64,000 bases of DNA from Mortierella sp. BCC40632 (lineage: Eukaryota; Mortierellomycota; Mortierellomycetes; Mortierellales; Mortierellaceae). Where the stretch lies: assembly GCA_011634665.1 (NCBI GenBank), contig WAEK01000022.1:62001-126000 (forward strand), given 5' to 3'. Below the pieces are notes generated by a model that ran no database searches, had not been told where the DNA came from, and was given only the letters and a program-made list of their open reading frames with translations. Shown piece by piece: positions 37,400 to 49,585 of this stretch. Made by a program: the position numbers and the translations under genes. Positions within the stretch are counted from its first letter, which is position 1; each line of letters opens with the position of its first letter.

Positions 37400-39864
37400 T
37401 TAGTATGACTGGAATCGATGGGACAGCAAATGCGTGCTACTCTGGTAAGTGTCTTGACTATAACAGGGCCCACAGAGATCTGTTCCTCCAAGGTGTTCAC
37501 AGTCTATACAAGAGTACCGAACTCCAAGGATAGGCTCTACTCCACACGAATCACACTTTATCAAAATAGAGTTGGGAAGGGGAGGGGGGGAGAGTTAGTA
37601 TCATTTTCTTCTTCTTCCCAGAAACAAAAAAGCATGGAAAGGGAGGCATTGGTCCTACTTACCGAAAACCCAAGATGACTTGTATTGCCAGAATCAAGGG
37701 CTTCCGTTCCAGGAGTATTGCTACTACTAACAGCCATCATATCCTGAACACTGTCTTCATCATCCTCTTCACTCATATACACCGTCGGTGCAGAAGAATA
37801 TCGAAGGTATTGTGTTCCCGATACTCGTCCCGCTCCAAAACCCAACAGTGACTTGGCCTTCTTCTTCTTGGGCTTGGAAGGTCCTCCTCCTCCTGTTGAT
37901 CCCATCAAAGACGAACCTGCGCCTGTGGTTTCCTTTTTCTTGGGTCGCACGGCCTTGGCTTTGGAACTACTGCCTCCTGCAGAGGAAGACGCCCCTACGC
38001 CCATCGTCAAATCTCCATCCACAGAGCCTGGAGGTGCATCTTTCCGCTTCTTTGCCCGAACCGTCGTAGATCCTCCTGTACCATTGACCGAAGCCTTGTT
38101 TTTGGGTTTGGAGGTCTCGAGTGAATAATTCATCCGTCCTGGAGCCTCCAATCCTGCCTTGACCAGTTTGATAAAATACTTTTGAACTCGACTCGCCACC
38201 TGTTTAGGTGTTCTCGTTCCCATGGCTTGGGAAATTTTTAGGAACCGTTGCGCTGCTACGGGTTCGTCTGGATAGATCTCTAGCAGTCGTTCAAGCTGTT
38301 GCTGCTCTTCATCACTCCAGGGTATATTGTACAATGGGGGCTTGGTGTCTTCACGGGGTGGGTTGCCAGCCGCTCCTTTACCCTTGGTCGTGTGGACATT
38401 GATGTTGCCGCTCATATGGTCATAGGTGATATTGGTATTGATATCGTTGCTACTGGCTAATGCCTGGTTGATGGCTGCCAGAGGTGCTGTATTCGGGATA
38501 AAAGTTGGGTGCTGCAACGATGCAGTGGAAGCATCCGAATGATGGCTTGTATCCTGCCTTTGCCCAAACTCCTGTACAAAAGACGACTGCGTCCCGTGAG
38601 CTGGGTACTGGGATGTGGATACTGGATACTGTCCTGGTAGAGGAACTTCTCGGGGTGCTTGTGGTTGGTTAGAGTCCCTATGGCTTGGCCTTGTAAAGGT
38701 AACACCTTCCATGTCCTGAGTCTGCGCCGCGCTGGTCGACGCTGTGTTTAATTCCTGTGTTGGCTGACGGTAGCCTGTACTAGAGGTGTCATGAAGGTCC
38801 GATGGTTGTATCCGGGTGCTAGGTTCGGCACTATTTGCCTCAGTTCCTGCTCCTGTATCCTGATAACTAGAGTGGTGACTATAGTCCTGTTGTGGCGAAT
38901 AAAACTGGGGCTGATGCTGATGAACAACACGTATTCCAAGACTCTTTGCTGCATCCTTGACTGCCTGTAACCGTTCATTGGAAGGAGAATTGGCACGAGA
39001 CCGACTGTTGGCGCGCGACTGGGTTGCGAGCGAGCTGGTATGGCTGTTACCGCCATAGGCTGGCTGATTGGGTCCTCCGAAAGAGATCGGGTTAAGAAAA
39101 GTAGCAGGTTGGAGTTTTGTTGGTAGAATAGGGTTGGCAGGAGGGTACTGATATTTTTTCCATTCGATTTCTGGTACCGGAAACGTCTTTTGTCCTTCAG
39201 GATAACGAAACTCCTAGCAAACATGATTTTTGTGAAAAAAAAAAAAGAGATACAGTGTTAAGGAGAATTATAGCGCTCTACTTTCTCCTCCCAAGGAGTT
39301 TTTTTCTCGCTCTAATTTTTTTTTTTTTTTTTCCCTTGCATTTGAGTAGACGTAGAAACTCGAACGGATCCTGCATATGCTTTTCTTTGAGACTCTGAAG
39401 CCGACCGATATCCTTCTTGATCTGACCAAGCTGCCACTTGTACCTTTTGATAGCCAATGCCAACACTTGAAAACTACAAACAACTCTTCATTAGTCCCAA
39501 AAATTTTCTTTTTGGTCACCTACTCGTGCATGGCGTACTCCATCTTGTTCCTGACCCATTCTTCTTCATCCGATGCCAAGCCTAGAGGTCCTCTTTCGTG
39601 TGCAGCTTCCTCCATCACTGGATCGACACTCTCGTGGTTACCATGGTTACTTTGTGTCTCATTCGCAGAAAGACTCTCTGTCATCTCTACCACACCGCCT
39701 CCATTGCTCTCATCGCCTGTTCTGGTGGTCTGTGGTGGGAGCGAATCAGATCTACTAGATGTTGGGTCATGTGCTTCTAGTGGTTCTACTGAAGTTGATT
39801 CCTCCATGACGGCTGGTGCTATAGCATTGATGAGAATTGGTTCGGTTGATGTGTTGAGAGACAT
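37400..39864 (-). CDS. ZZZ3-like protein: coiled coil, SANT/Myb and ZZ zinc finger
   Basis: Probable chromatin protein resembling animal ZZZ3, a histone-reader subunit of the ATAC acetyltransferase complex. Exons 39524-39864, 39335-39473, 37663-39213 and 37400-37555 give 728 residues. Order: acidic N-terminus ending DEEEWVRNKMEYAMHE; helical KRYKWQLGQIKKDIGRLQSL then DPFEFLRLLK; EFRYPEGQKTFPVPEIEWKKY; a disordered Gln/Ser/Pro region; a SANT domain (about residues 455-507, with the sequence KQVASRVQKYFIKLVKAGLE); an APTVYMSEEDDEDS linker; and a C-terminal ZZ finger (CDSCGVEPILGVRYSCIDC ... CGPCY ... HLLSH). The same order and wording occur in human ZZZ3. The donor after exon 2 reads AAG|GGAAAA with no GT, next to an A run: a sequencing error or a non-canonical site. 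Confidence 0.86.
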
Positions 39865-40094
39865 GGTGACCCCTAAAAAAAAAAAAAAAAAAAAAAATGG
39901 GCATCAAGTCGGAGTGAACACGAAGCCACCCTCTTCAAATTTGTAACAGAGGATTTTCCCGCCCAACCCTTCCAAAGCAACACACGGTACTTCGCCCACC
40001 ATTACCAGATATCGAATCAATTCAAAGCAAAGCTCCCCATCAAGCAAGCCTCCTCCTCTCCTTTTCTTTTTTATTATTATTATTTTCTTTTCAT

Positions 40095-43000
40095 TCAAAA
40101 GGCATCATGGTCAAGGAACTGATCCACAGAAAACCCCGCAAAGCTCCACTCTTCACTTCCATCTGCATCATAAAAGTTCAACGTTGTAGAGTCTGTAAGA
40201 TGTGCCTGTGTAAATGTGCTGTTGCTGTTGCTATTGCTGCTGCCGCTTTCGTAGTTCGTGTTGACGTGTCCTTCATGATGCGACCTCTTCTTTGGCCGGA
40301 GAAGCTCTTCCAAAGAAGCTTCATTTAGGAAGAGCGCCCCATCGCTTGCTAATTCGACATGGTTACCAAGGTTTGACTGGGCTTGGGCTTTAGTCAGCGA
40401 TCCTGCGCTTCCGTAACCTTCGGTCCCAGTCACCTTGCCAAGTGGTGAAATTCCAGAAGAATGTCCAATAGCTTGTACAGTCTGCTGAGATTCCTGTAGC
40501 CATCGGAACGAGTCAGAAGCAGAGTTCAATACCTGCTCCTTTGATGGGTCCGACGCCAACAACCCACTATTTGCTGAAGAGTGCTTCTCTCCTAGCAGCC
40601 CCTCAACCACTTCTTCGTCAATATCCACATCGGGTGGCTCGCTCATCACAAGATCGAATATATTGTTTGCATCCGAATCTCCATCCCATGCATCCAGGTG
40701 GTCGAGCAAAGACTTTCCATCTCCGACTAGTGATCCTGAAAACTCTGTACCATCCCCCAGTCCATGACCCGCAAACTGAGAAGAGTTCCTGCGCTTCCGA
40801 TTTTTAAGTTTGGTACTCGACGACTTTTGATGCCCCTGTGACCCAGAGGCAATATGGTCAACGTGTCTTGACGGCATACTATCATCATCCAGACCTTCTT
40901 CTGCTCTAGCGCTTCGTTTTTGATGATCAAAGTGCCCAAGAGAGGTCAGACTCGGCGCCGTTGCATTTCCCTTCAGAGCATAGCTTTTACCCTCCAGGGT
41001 CCCGTCGGGTGCCACTTTTTTCAGCGTCCAACGAGGAGGACTGAGCGGTTGAGATGGGATCGAATCCTGATTGCTCCGATACTCGGTATGATCTACACCG
41101 TATGGAACCGCATCTGCATGCTCTGATTGCTTCTTCATCGCCCTTTTGAGTTGCTTTTTCTTTTCGTTCATAGCGGTTAGTGCCAATGTCATTGTCGACA
41201 TTGGTAATGGGTTGATAGTTCCTCGAGTACTGGTTGTTGACTTGTTAGGCTTCAAAGTGCCAGCAGGTGCCTGCAAGTGTTGCTTGCTTGAAGACCCTGT
41301 CCGCTCCCAGAGGCTTTTGGTTGTAGCCCGAAGCTGTTCGGATTGGGATCGTTGTGTGGGCGGTGGACTAGGAGACCGAAGAGAGGACGATGATGGCTGC
41401 ACTTTCTGACTGCTGTTCACAGCAACATCAGATACATACTGCAGAGAGCTCGAGGAGGATACTTCGTGATGTAAACGTGTCGGGTATGACATCTCGCTAT
41501 GACGACCGTATTGCGAATGGCCAAGTTTAAGACGCTTTTCTGGTACCTCATGCTCCAACAGTCTCTTCATGCTGATCGTTTCAAACTGCCGAATCTCTTG
41601 ATTTTGCTTCGACTGAAGCTCTCGAAGCTGGTCGAGCTGCCTTCGTTGAAAGGCCTCGTGCTCTTTACGTTGCCGTAGCTGCAAATCCTCTAGTTCCTGT
41701 CGATGACTGAGCTGAAGTTCCTCACGTGTTCTTGGAATAGGGTGAAGGCGACTGGGCTCTGGACTTTCCTCATTCTCGTCATCTTCAATCAACAGTGCTG
41801 CGGACTTTGAGCCTCCTTCAGCGTACTTTGCTCCGCCTCCTGTTTTTTTCACTTGGCCGTCTTTTCCTGGGCTTACATCCCATGACTGTCCAATAAATTG
41901 ATTGCTACCGCGCTCACCATGACCTTGATGAACGCTGGAATCATCGGTCTCTGGTTCATCATCCTGGGTATGAAAGGGGTTGTTGCGGTTGATATGATTC
42001 CTGTTAGAGCCTCGTTGCTGATTAAGGGAGGCACCGATTTTAGAGAGGTCGGTCAATTCAGCAAGGAGATCCCGTTTCTTAGGCTTATCTGAAGATCGTG
42101 TAGGCATATGTCCAGAATAAGAAGACTCAAGATCGTCATTCTCATTTTCACAAGTTTCCTGATCTCGTCGAGCCTTCAAAAGCCTCAACATCTCGGTGTT
42201 GTCCTTTCCAATATCCTCCAGGACCTCATCAAATATTTCTGAAAAGAGGTCCACCGACTGGTACTGAAGATCCTGTCCGACTTGAATTTGAGCACATGCA
42301 AGTTTGGACTTTAACGCTCGCAAGTGCTATGATACATCCAGCAGAAATAGAAATTGTAGCCGTTAACTTTTGCTCGAGAATAAATAAAATAAAAAGAGAG
42401 ATGTAGCAAGTATGAAAATAAATGCCATTGCAAATATCTACCTTGACCACTTGGGCCCGCTTCAGGATACGATCAGCTGCTTCCTCATCTCGCTTCCTCC
42501 GATCCTCTTCTGCCTCTTCGGCAAGCATTGCCAGCTCCTGCTCCATTTCAAGTGCATATTTACTGTCAGAGTCTTCGTCCAAGTCAGCCGACAGACCGAC
42601 ACCAAGACTCTCGACCGTTGGGCTAGTGGATAACTCGCCCGCCCGACCTTTTCCACGTTCCTCTTGACCCATTTGTGAGGCTGCTGATTCGAGCATGGGT
42701 AGACTAATCTTGCCGACACCTTCGTTGCTGCTGTTGGTTGGGACAAGCATGTATTGAGGTGGTGGCAAACCGATCGCTGCTGCCGCAGCAGCGGCTTCTG
42801 CTTGGTCTCTTAGGATCGTTTTTTTATACTGTCCCCGTTTCTTTCTGGGCTTGATAATCTTGTCTTTGCCTTTCTCTGGCTCTTGCTTGATGACATCCTG
42901 CTTGATGACCTCTTGCTTGCCGACATCCTGCTTAGTAGCATCTTGCCTGTTTCCACTACTGCTAGGAGGATGCTGACTCAATGTCTGTCTGATGGACGAG

Positions 43001-43098
43001 GTGCCACGAGCTAGAGTCCCATGTGAGGAATGACTGGACTGTTGAGTTGGCGGAAGATGGATGATAGAATTGGCATCAGCCCTATTGTGGAACCCCAT
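40095..43098 (-). CDS. Large unrecognised protein, basic and coiled-coil regions
   Basis: Two exons, 42442-43098 and 40095-42326, give 962 residues in phase (donor GTAGAT, acceptor ATAG). N-terminus: Ser/Gln-rich, then KQDV/KQEV-type repeats leading to a basic patch KPRKKRGQYKKTILRDQAEA with a polyalanine run, which resembles nuclear or DNA-binding tails. Residues about 190-290 form an acidic and basic coiled coil (LAEEAEEDRRKRDEEAADRI, then HLRALKSKLACAQIQVGQDL). A second coiled coil rich in Gln/Arg (RQELEDLQLRQRKEHEAFQR) lies near residue 430. The rest is disordered, ending with an acidic aromatic tail EEWSFAGFSVDQFLDHDAF of the transactivation-like type. I do not recognise the family. A nuclear regulatory role is only an inference. 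It lies 230 bp downstream of the ZZZ3-like gene start, same strand. Confidence 0.8.
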
Positions 43099-43594
43099 GG
43101 CACCTGGCTTGGGAAAAGGAGACAGACCGTAAAGTGGTTTAGTGAATGGGATGTCTAGAGCTGTCTTCTTGAAGCCAAATGAAAATGTGGATCCCTGTCT
43201 TCTTTGTTGTCGTCGAGGAGCAAATGAATGTCACAAAGTCAAGCTCGGTCCAAGTTGCATGAGCAGACACGCGTTGGTTTTGTTTGCGTGGCGAAGGACT
43301 GTCAAAAAAAGAAAGACAATAATTTATCCAAAGCGGTCATGTCGGAGACACGCCGTCCGCAGTGGATCCACACTGGCTCCCGAACAGAGCCTTTTGGATG
43401 CTTGGTTGGAGGAAGAGAACTGTGGCCAAGCAGGAACATATTGACTGCCGCCAAGTATCAACCCCAAGACGCTGTCGTAACATACGACAGCGACCCATTG
43501 TTCTTTTGGACTGTTCCCGTTGTCTGGCAACCTGTGAGCCCGTACTCTCTATAATGAAAAGAGTGCTGCCCCCAAGGCTCTCAGTCAGTCTTCA

Positions 43595-43898
43595 ATGCAG
43601 CTCACGACTCTTGTTATATTCTGTGAAAGTAGCTCTATTAATGGTAACGTTTCCAACCTGGCCATCAATACCAATGCTGACCGCCATGACCATGCGCGGT
43701 GGGAAGCAAGGCAATTTACTTTTCTTTTCTCTCCCTCTCTCCCTCTCTCTCTCTCTCTCTCTGTTTATTTGTTTGTAGGCGGAGAGATATCAATTGTTTG
43801 TGCCTGGTTCATGCACATGTTCAGCAAATTCCAAAAAGGAGGACGGCAAGTGGTCCGTGGAGCTAAATGCCTGCGTGGTCAAGTTTCTGCCAGCTTGA
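43595..43898 (+). CDS. Possible cyanovirin-N-homology (CVNH)-like fragment
   Basis: Tentative. Exons 43595-43698 and 43787-43898 join in phase using a GTGGGA donor and an AGAG acceptor across a CT-rich intron, giving 71 residues. The pattern L-x-F-C-x(4)-INGN-x-SNLAINTNA, then FVPGSCTCSAN-x(4)-DGKWSVELNACV, resembles the repeated C-x-C / DG-x-W / LNxC spacing of CVNH lectins, which fungi often encode. A full CVNH domain is about 100 residues, so the start is probably missing. An open stretch at 43562-43594 in the same frame and another frame at 43440-43540 might belong to it. It could equally be a decayed gene or a chance frame. Confidence 0.25.
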
Positions 43899-45200
43899 AG
43901 CAGATTGTCTTGCCAGAACCCTCCGAAGATGGTGTTACCATTATGGACAACCTTTCCTCATCGAGCATCAGCGCCAATCCTAGTAACGCTAGTTCTTCGG
44001 ACTATTTTAATCATGGAAACCACATCATTGTTTCTAAACTAGATGCAGCGCTTCATGTGTGATTTTGATACTGTCAAGAAGAATGTCTGTTGGATCCCGT
44101 GTAGCCAAGAATTTTGATTCACCTCCCCTCCCCCCAAACACTATATTTGACTTTGACTTTATCAAAGGAAGGAATCAAGGCTGTAAACCTCTTCATCATG
44201 CTTGACAAACCAGATCCTACCTTTAGTCGCCGGCATTGCCCCCATTTCAGTCCGAAAGTGCGAAATAGCTGCCAGACTCAAAGATTTCAAATAGAAAACC
44301 TGCACAGATACCTGAAACTCACTGAATAAGATCGAGCCGCCTTCAAGAGAAAAGAAAGATCGCATTGAGAGTAACAACCATTTCACCTTCAATAACGATC
44401 TATCCTCAAGTCATTGTTGATCACGTCTGTGACGCAAGCAAGGTGGTGTGAGAGACTATGCGGTACTGACGACACTTCATCGGGCTAGTTTACCTTTTCT
44501 TCTTCGCTACCAACCCGCCACCTTAATGGAAGACATGTGCTTTGATACTTATCGGCCCTCTGTATTGCTTTCATCCCCATACCAGGATGTTGGCTACTTT
44601 TGGAGCAGTCTTCTGTAAATATCGAAAGACTGTCCGGTTCACTGCACCCTTGCTTTCCTCTTTGTGAAAGTTAAAGTATCCTAGGACTTGGTGCTCAAGA
44701 TGTAGGGGAGCAACATGGCGCCATGTAAAGACTTGGGTTCTAGTTTCAGCATAAGAGCTGACCAAAGAGTGATGAGCGAGATATTCCGTTGACCAGATAG
44801 CTATTAGGGATGGCAGAGTAATCAGCAAAGACAGGTACTGGAGTCAAGGCACAGTAGCTCATCAGAAAGATCTATCGAATCCATGCTACACAAGAACCAG
44901 AGTCTAGTAGTCGTTCTCTAGATGACTACAAGGCAGTATACGCGATTGTCCTAACGAAGAACCGTGATAGACCACAGCTTTTTTTTTTTTTTTTTTTTCG
45001 CCATTCAGTGCTGTTAAATACGCGGCAGCGACTCGGAGGAGTGAGTTATGGCCGATCAACAACGCCAACAAAAGAGCATAGGTGAATTACTAAAGGTAAT
45101 AGGTGCTAGAAAAAGAAGTATGTATAAAGAACCTGCACTTTATTTTACTCCATGGTTACTAACTCTGATGCTTTCTATTCACAGCCTTTGACAAGATCAT
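43899..45200. other. 1.3 kb without a recognisable gene
   Basis: Boundary between the housekeeping block and the SSP array. There are only short open frames with no family resemblance (for example 44571-44828 minus) and a T run at 44980-44998. The SSP-type similarity starts just to the right, near 45210. Confidence 0.5.
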
Positions 45201-45351
45201 ATGTAGGAAACAAAAAAAAAAAAAAAAAAGGTGTGCGGTACTTCAGAGTTGGGATATTAGTCTATATTTCAAATTTACTTCTTTTCATCTCCCTTCAAAG
45301 CAGTTCATCTAGGGTAATGTGTACATGCATTTACATCTTGTCTGGAGCACG

Positions 45352-45759
45352 CTAATAGAGGTCGCAATTGCTGCGGAGAAATCTTCAGTTCTGAGTCTAC
45401 GATCCACGTCCGTCCACGCTAGATTACTGGAGAATCGGCTTGTCAAGAAGACCAGAGATCTTGGGACATCGTAAAATTCTAGCCTGAAGTCTGTGGCTCC
45501 GACTAGACCAAGGACACTCTGAGAAGCAGTCAGTTGTGCCCTGTCTTCGTATTCTAATATCGCATTAGAGCTTGAGAAGGCTTGGATAGTTGGAGGAAGT
45601 CTTCCATCGAAATTGTAGTGGACACCGTCAATGGAGAACACGCCCATGATTACTGTTCCCTCAGCTGCACTTGGGACATATCATTTAGCCGTCTAGATTA
45701 CACCAGAGCGGAGACTACTATACAGCTGCAATAGTCACAGAAATGGCGTTGAAATGTAT
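45352..45759 (-). pseudogene. SSP family pseudogene
   Basis: The core is clearly SSP: FSIDGVHYNFDGRLPPTIQA, FSSSNAILEYEDRAQLTASQ and GATDFRLEFY align with the intact members. The start codon position, located by the conserved flanks, reads ATA instead of ATG. The signal-peptide region then meets an in-frame TAG after about 13 codons. After the LEFY segment a frameshift destroys the C-terminal tryptophan region. The promoter TATA element is altered to TATACAATGG. The breaks are independent, so this copy is dead rather than misread. Confidence 0.8.
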
Positions 45760-46538
45760 GACTGTAGTGAGGGTGGTCAATGGAAACAGTGAGCTAGTTT
45801 TTGAGAATAGGATTTGGGTACAAAGATAAGAGACGGGCCTCGCGTACGGGACGAAAAGATGAGGAAGGGGGGAGTGGAAGAGGGACATCGCTGCCTACTT
45901 TTCACTTTGTTCGTGGGATAGTAGGATACGATAAGAGCCCTGAGAAAAAAAAAAAAAAAAAAAAAAAAAAAACTAGGTGAAAAAAAGTCCATTGTATAGG
46001 AGAGACATGCGCCTCTGCTCGCAGCTGTAGGTCTGAGCCGAAAGAGGAAGAGAGGGACTCTGAAATAGGAGGTGGGGAAAGGAGAGTCTAGGAAGCCTAG
46101 ATGGATGGCGTCTTGGTGTACTGTAAAGCGAGACCTCCCCTGCAGGCCCTGTTACTGCATCTCCCCCAACGCATCCTGCTCCTGCGTCCAATATTAGTCT
46201 CCCCTATTTCGCATTTGCACTTTACACTTTGTTCATTCCTTTCTCTGAGACTAAAGGGATGTGGGCAACCTTTAAAGGTAAGATACAACATGAAGAAACC
46301 ACATCACTCAACTACATGAGCAAAGACAACGAGAAGGACTACTCACGATGCCTATGGGCCAAGTTCCATGGGAAATTCCCCAAAAAAAAAAAAAAAAAAA
46401 AAAAAAAAGTAGATGTCCTAACAATGATCTGTTGTCATGCCCTGTGTGGGCTTCTTTTTTCCTTCCTTCTTTCTTTCTTTTTTTTTTTGGTTAGGTAGTA
46501 TCATGCCATCATGGCTTTTGCTTGCGTTATCTCCCTAG

Positions 46539-46800
46539 GCTACATGCGTACTATCGCCTATTATCCCTTGGGAACACAGTTTTAGAGAAATCGGAGATCC
46601 TCATCCCTTGGTCGACTCCCTCTCCTCTTTTCCCACAGAGTTCTATGCGTGGTTCATATGCGTGGCTCTCTTTACCTCCAATAACTGTTTACCACAGAAA
46701 TTGACATGACGACAATCAGAGAAAGGCGTGCTTGCAGGAAAGTTGACTATGCAAATGCCCCTCCCCCAATCCCTCTCAACAATTTCAGCATTGACCTCCT
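46539..46800. repeat. Conserved SSP-upstream block, copy 2
   Basis: It lies 0.8-1.0 kb upstream of the pseudogene's former start. It retains both the GGCTACATGCGTACTATCGC-type left part and the CCAATCCCTCTCAACAATTT right part, although the gene below is dead. Confidence 0.65.
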
Positions 46801-48049
46801 TGGTCTTTCTTTGGGGTTTATGTTCTCTGCCATTAGGAAGGCTGCTCTATGGCAGTTGGGCTTTCCTAGCAATGCTGCATGATGAAGGTGCTGCGGCTTT
46901 GGGGAAGGTGAAAACCGAGACAGGCGTGGTAGAGCGGCATGAGTAGTGAAGAGCAATGCTGAACAAAAGAAGTTAAAGAGGATTTAGAAGGTGTACTACC
47001 AAATCAGCGCTTTGTCTAGCTGATTGGAGTGATGGTCGCGCCAGTGTGAATGAACTGGATTAGTATGTGGATAGACACACGAGGAGAAGTATGAAGCAAC
47101 TTCATTCGCATATCCTGCTCGGATTAACGATTTGTCCAGTTGAGCGGCGAGAATTCATAGTCCCATCGCTGTGAGAGTTGCTGAGGATACCCGTGGAGCG
47201 ACTGATAGTTTCAAGAGTAGACATAATCGTGATCCATCCAAGCCTGAGCATTTCTGTAACAAGAGGTGTAGATGAGGATCATTAGAAGATTTGAGCGCTA
47301 GAAGGAAAGAGGGAGGGGAGGAGTTTTACATGTGTGCAATAATAGAATGGGTGAGGTGAGCTGATCCTCAGCAGAAGAGCAGACCCCATTCAAATGTAAC
47401 TTAAAACGTAAGATTCATTCACGGAATAGCATTGACTTTCCCATCGTCAACCTCAGTGCCAATGCCAAACCTGTAATAGCCTTCGAGCAGCCCAGACTCT
47501 TTCAACAGTTTGAAGGCAAAAAAAAAAAAAAAAACTAGATGACGTAGAAGTATGATATTGACTAGTTAAGGTATTCTTCCGCTGCCAAAGAGTAGTGAGG
47601 ACTCAAGAAGAAAAAGAATGATGTATTACCTTATCCAAGCAAGGTCAGGTAATCTGGGATAGACTCACTAACAGGAGAATAACGATCAGCTCCAAGACAA
47701 AAAAAAAACCAATCAACCAACCAACCAACCAACTCTGATAGGCACCCAGAGCTAGTCTCACTAGATGACTGCAGTAGATATCGAGTAATAACAGAAAAGA
47801 TTCGCGGAAGAGTCTTCCATTTTCCCAATGTTTTCTACTCATTGCTTTTGACTGAATCAAATGTACGGAACAAGAGAGTGTGCGGTGTTGAAAAGTTGAG
47901 ACTTCTGTCTTCTTCATCTGAGGAAGAATAGGTTCTCAAATTTTATTCTTTTTTCGGTTCTCTTCAGAGATCCTCTTCAAAAGGGTGATGTGCACACACG
48001 CTCACACACACACACACGCACACACACAGGCAGCTTGTCTTCGAGTGCT

Positions 48050-48464
48050 TTAGTAGCGACTGCATCTGTTGGTGCGGAAGGATCTCCAGTTGCGAGACCA
48101 CTCTCCAGATCCGTTAACGAGAGACTTCTCTTCAACCGGGCGGTCAAGAGAGCCAAAAATCTTGGGTCCATTTTCAAAATGAAGCTTGATGTCCGTAACT
48201 CCAATGTGGCCATCGAAAGAACGAGCAGCACTCAATTGGTTCTCATCGTCATACTCCAACAACACATTAGAGCTCTTGACGTTCTCGACAGGCGAAGAAA
48301 GATCTCCAGTGAAGCTGTACTTGGTTCCACCAACGTCGAACGTGCTTCGGAGAATGTATCCATCACCTTCGCTATAAAAGATATCCAGAGGCGATCTTTG
48401 CTTGCACAAGAGCCGGGGCCAGCAAAGCAGCTGCAACGATCACGGAAACGGCGTTGAAATGCAT
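48050..48464 (-). pseudogene. SSP beta-type copy 1, one-base frameshift
   Basis: Near identical to the intact copy at 54623-55036, but 415 rather than 414 nt long. At about 48373-48376 it has AAAA where the other two copies have AAA, so the signal peptide and the mature domain are in different frames. The rest of the frame, including YSEGDGYILRSTFDVGG and GEWSRNWRSFRTN, is undamaged. Because the change is in a homopolymer, a sequencing or assembly error is a real alternative to true inactivation. Confidence 0.75.
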
Positions 48465-48698
48465 GGCTGTCGTGAGAGTGGTCAAAAGATATTGTGAGTT
48501 AGTCTTTGAGCATGGGGTCATTGTACAGGGATTGAGGCGAGCCTCGTGTGTAGGATGAAAGATGAAAAAGATGAGAGAGAGAGAAACAGGAAAGTGAAGG
48601 AGGGATATTGTTGCTTACTTGGTACCTTGTTCGTGGGATGATGGGATGGGATGGGATAAGAGTTCTGAGAAACAAAAAAACCAGGTGGAGACGAGTCC

Positions 48699-48706
48699 TT
48701 TATATA
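48699..48706 (-). promoter_or_regulatory. TATA box of SSP beta copy 1
   Basis: Minus strand reads TATATAAAGG, 235 nt upstream of the ATG, identical in all three beta copies. Confidence 0.55.
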
Positions 48707-49299
48707 CTGAAGAAGGGGGTCTCTACTCGCAACTGTGAGTCTAAACCGAGAGATGAGGAGAGGGATTCTGGGGTGGGGGGTAGGAGGTTGGAGGAAAAGA
48801 AAGTCTAGGAAATGAGAAATGGGTCTGGACGGATGGCGTCTTGGTGTGCTGTAAAGCGAAGCCTCCCTTGTAGGTCATGTTCCTGCATCTCCCTAACGCT
48901 TCCTGTTCCTGTGCCCAATGTTGACCATTTTGCATTTGTATTCTCTATTTTGTCTAGACCCTTCTTAGAGACTTAAGGAACGTGGTCGATTTACCAGGGT
49001 GTATTACGACATAAAAGGAAATCACGTCTCACAGTTGCATGAGCACGACAAAAAGGACTACTATAGTCAATCATGATACCCTAAACCAGGAACATTAGAT
49101 CAGGAGTCTCTTTCCTACTGGTTCGACCAACAGTTACACAGGCTGTTAAAAAAAGGATGAAGTTCTTGGCTGAATGCATCCCCTCGAACAATGCAGAAAG
49201 TCTGACAGCTGGTCCATTGTCATGCCCCGTGTGCGCTTCTTTCTTACTTTTTTTTTCTTTTTTGAGTCTTGACTTCGATTTTGCCTGCATTTTTTCACT

Positions 49300-49585
49300 A
49301 GGCTACACGCGTACCGTTATCCTATTTTCCCTAGGGAACACAGTCGGAGAAATCGGAAATCCTCATCTCTTGGTCTACTCCCCCCTCTCCTCTTTTCCCG
49401 CGCGCCAACAATAATGTGCTTTCAGGCTCTGTGCGTGGCTCTCTCTACCTACTCTGGCAATGACTTCCCATCACAAAAATTGACATGTTGACAACCAGAG
49501 GAAGGCGTACTTGCAGGAGAGTTGACAATGAAAATTGCCCTCCTCCAATCCCTCTTAACAATTTCAGCATTGACCACCTTGGTCT
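49300..49585. repeat. Conserved SSP-upstream block, copy 3
   Basis: Upstream block of beta copy 1. Plus-strand reading gives a short peptide with RRTCRRVDNEN and PPPIPLNNFSID, also seen with changes at 46.7 and 62.8 kb. Confidence 0.65.

Larger units (their letters stand above)
45210..47700. repeat. SSP module, decayed copy
   Basis: Colinear with the left-hand module and with the array units: downstream flank, SSP gene remnant, degenerate TATA region near 45992, then a well-preserved upstream block near 46539-46800. It is more diverged than the units to its right, so it predates the recent duplication. Confidence 0.65.

Noticed and set aside
44571..44828. 85-residue minus-strand frame in the array boundary
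   Set aside because: No recognisable domain; an isolated frame in a region without other coding signs. A decayed mobile element cannot be excluded but is not supported.
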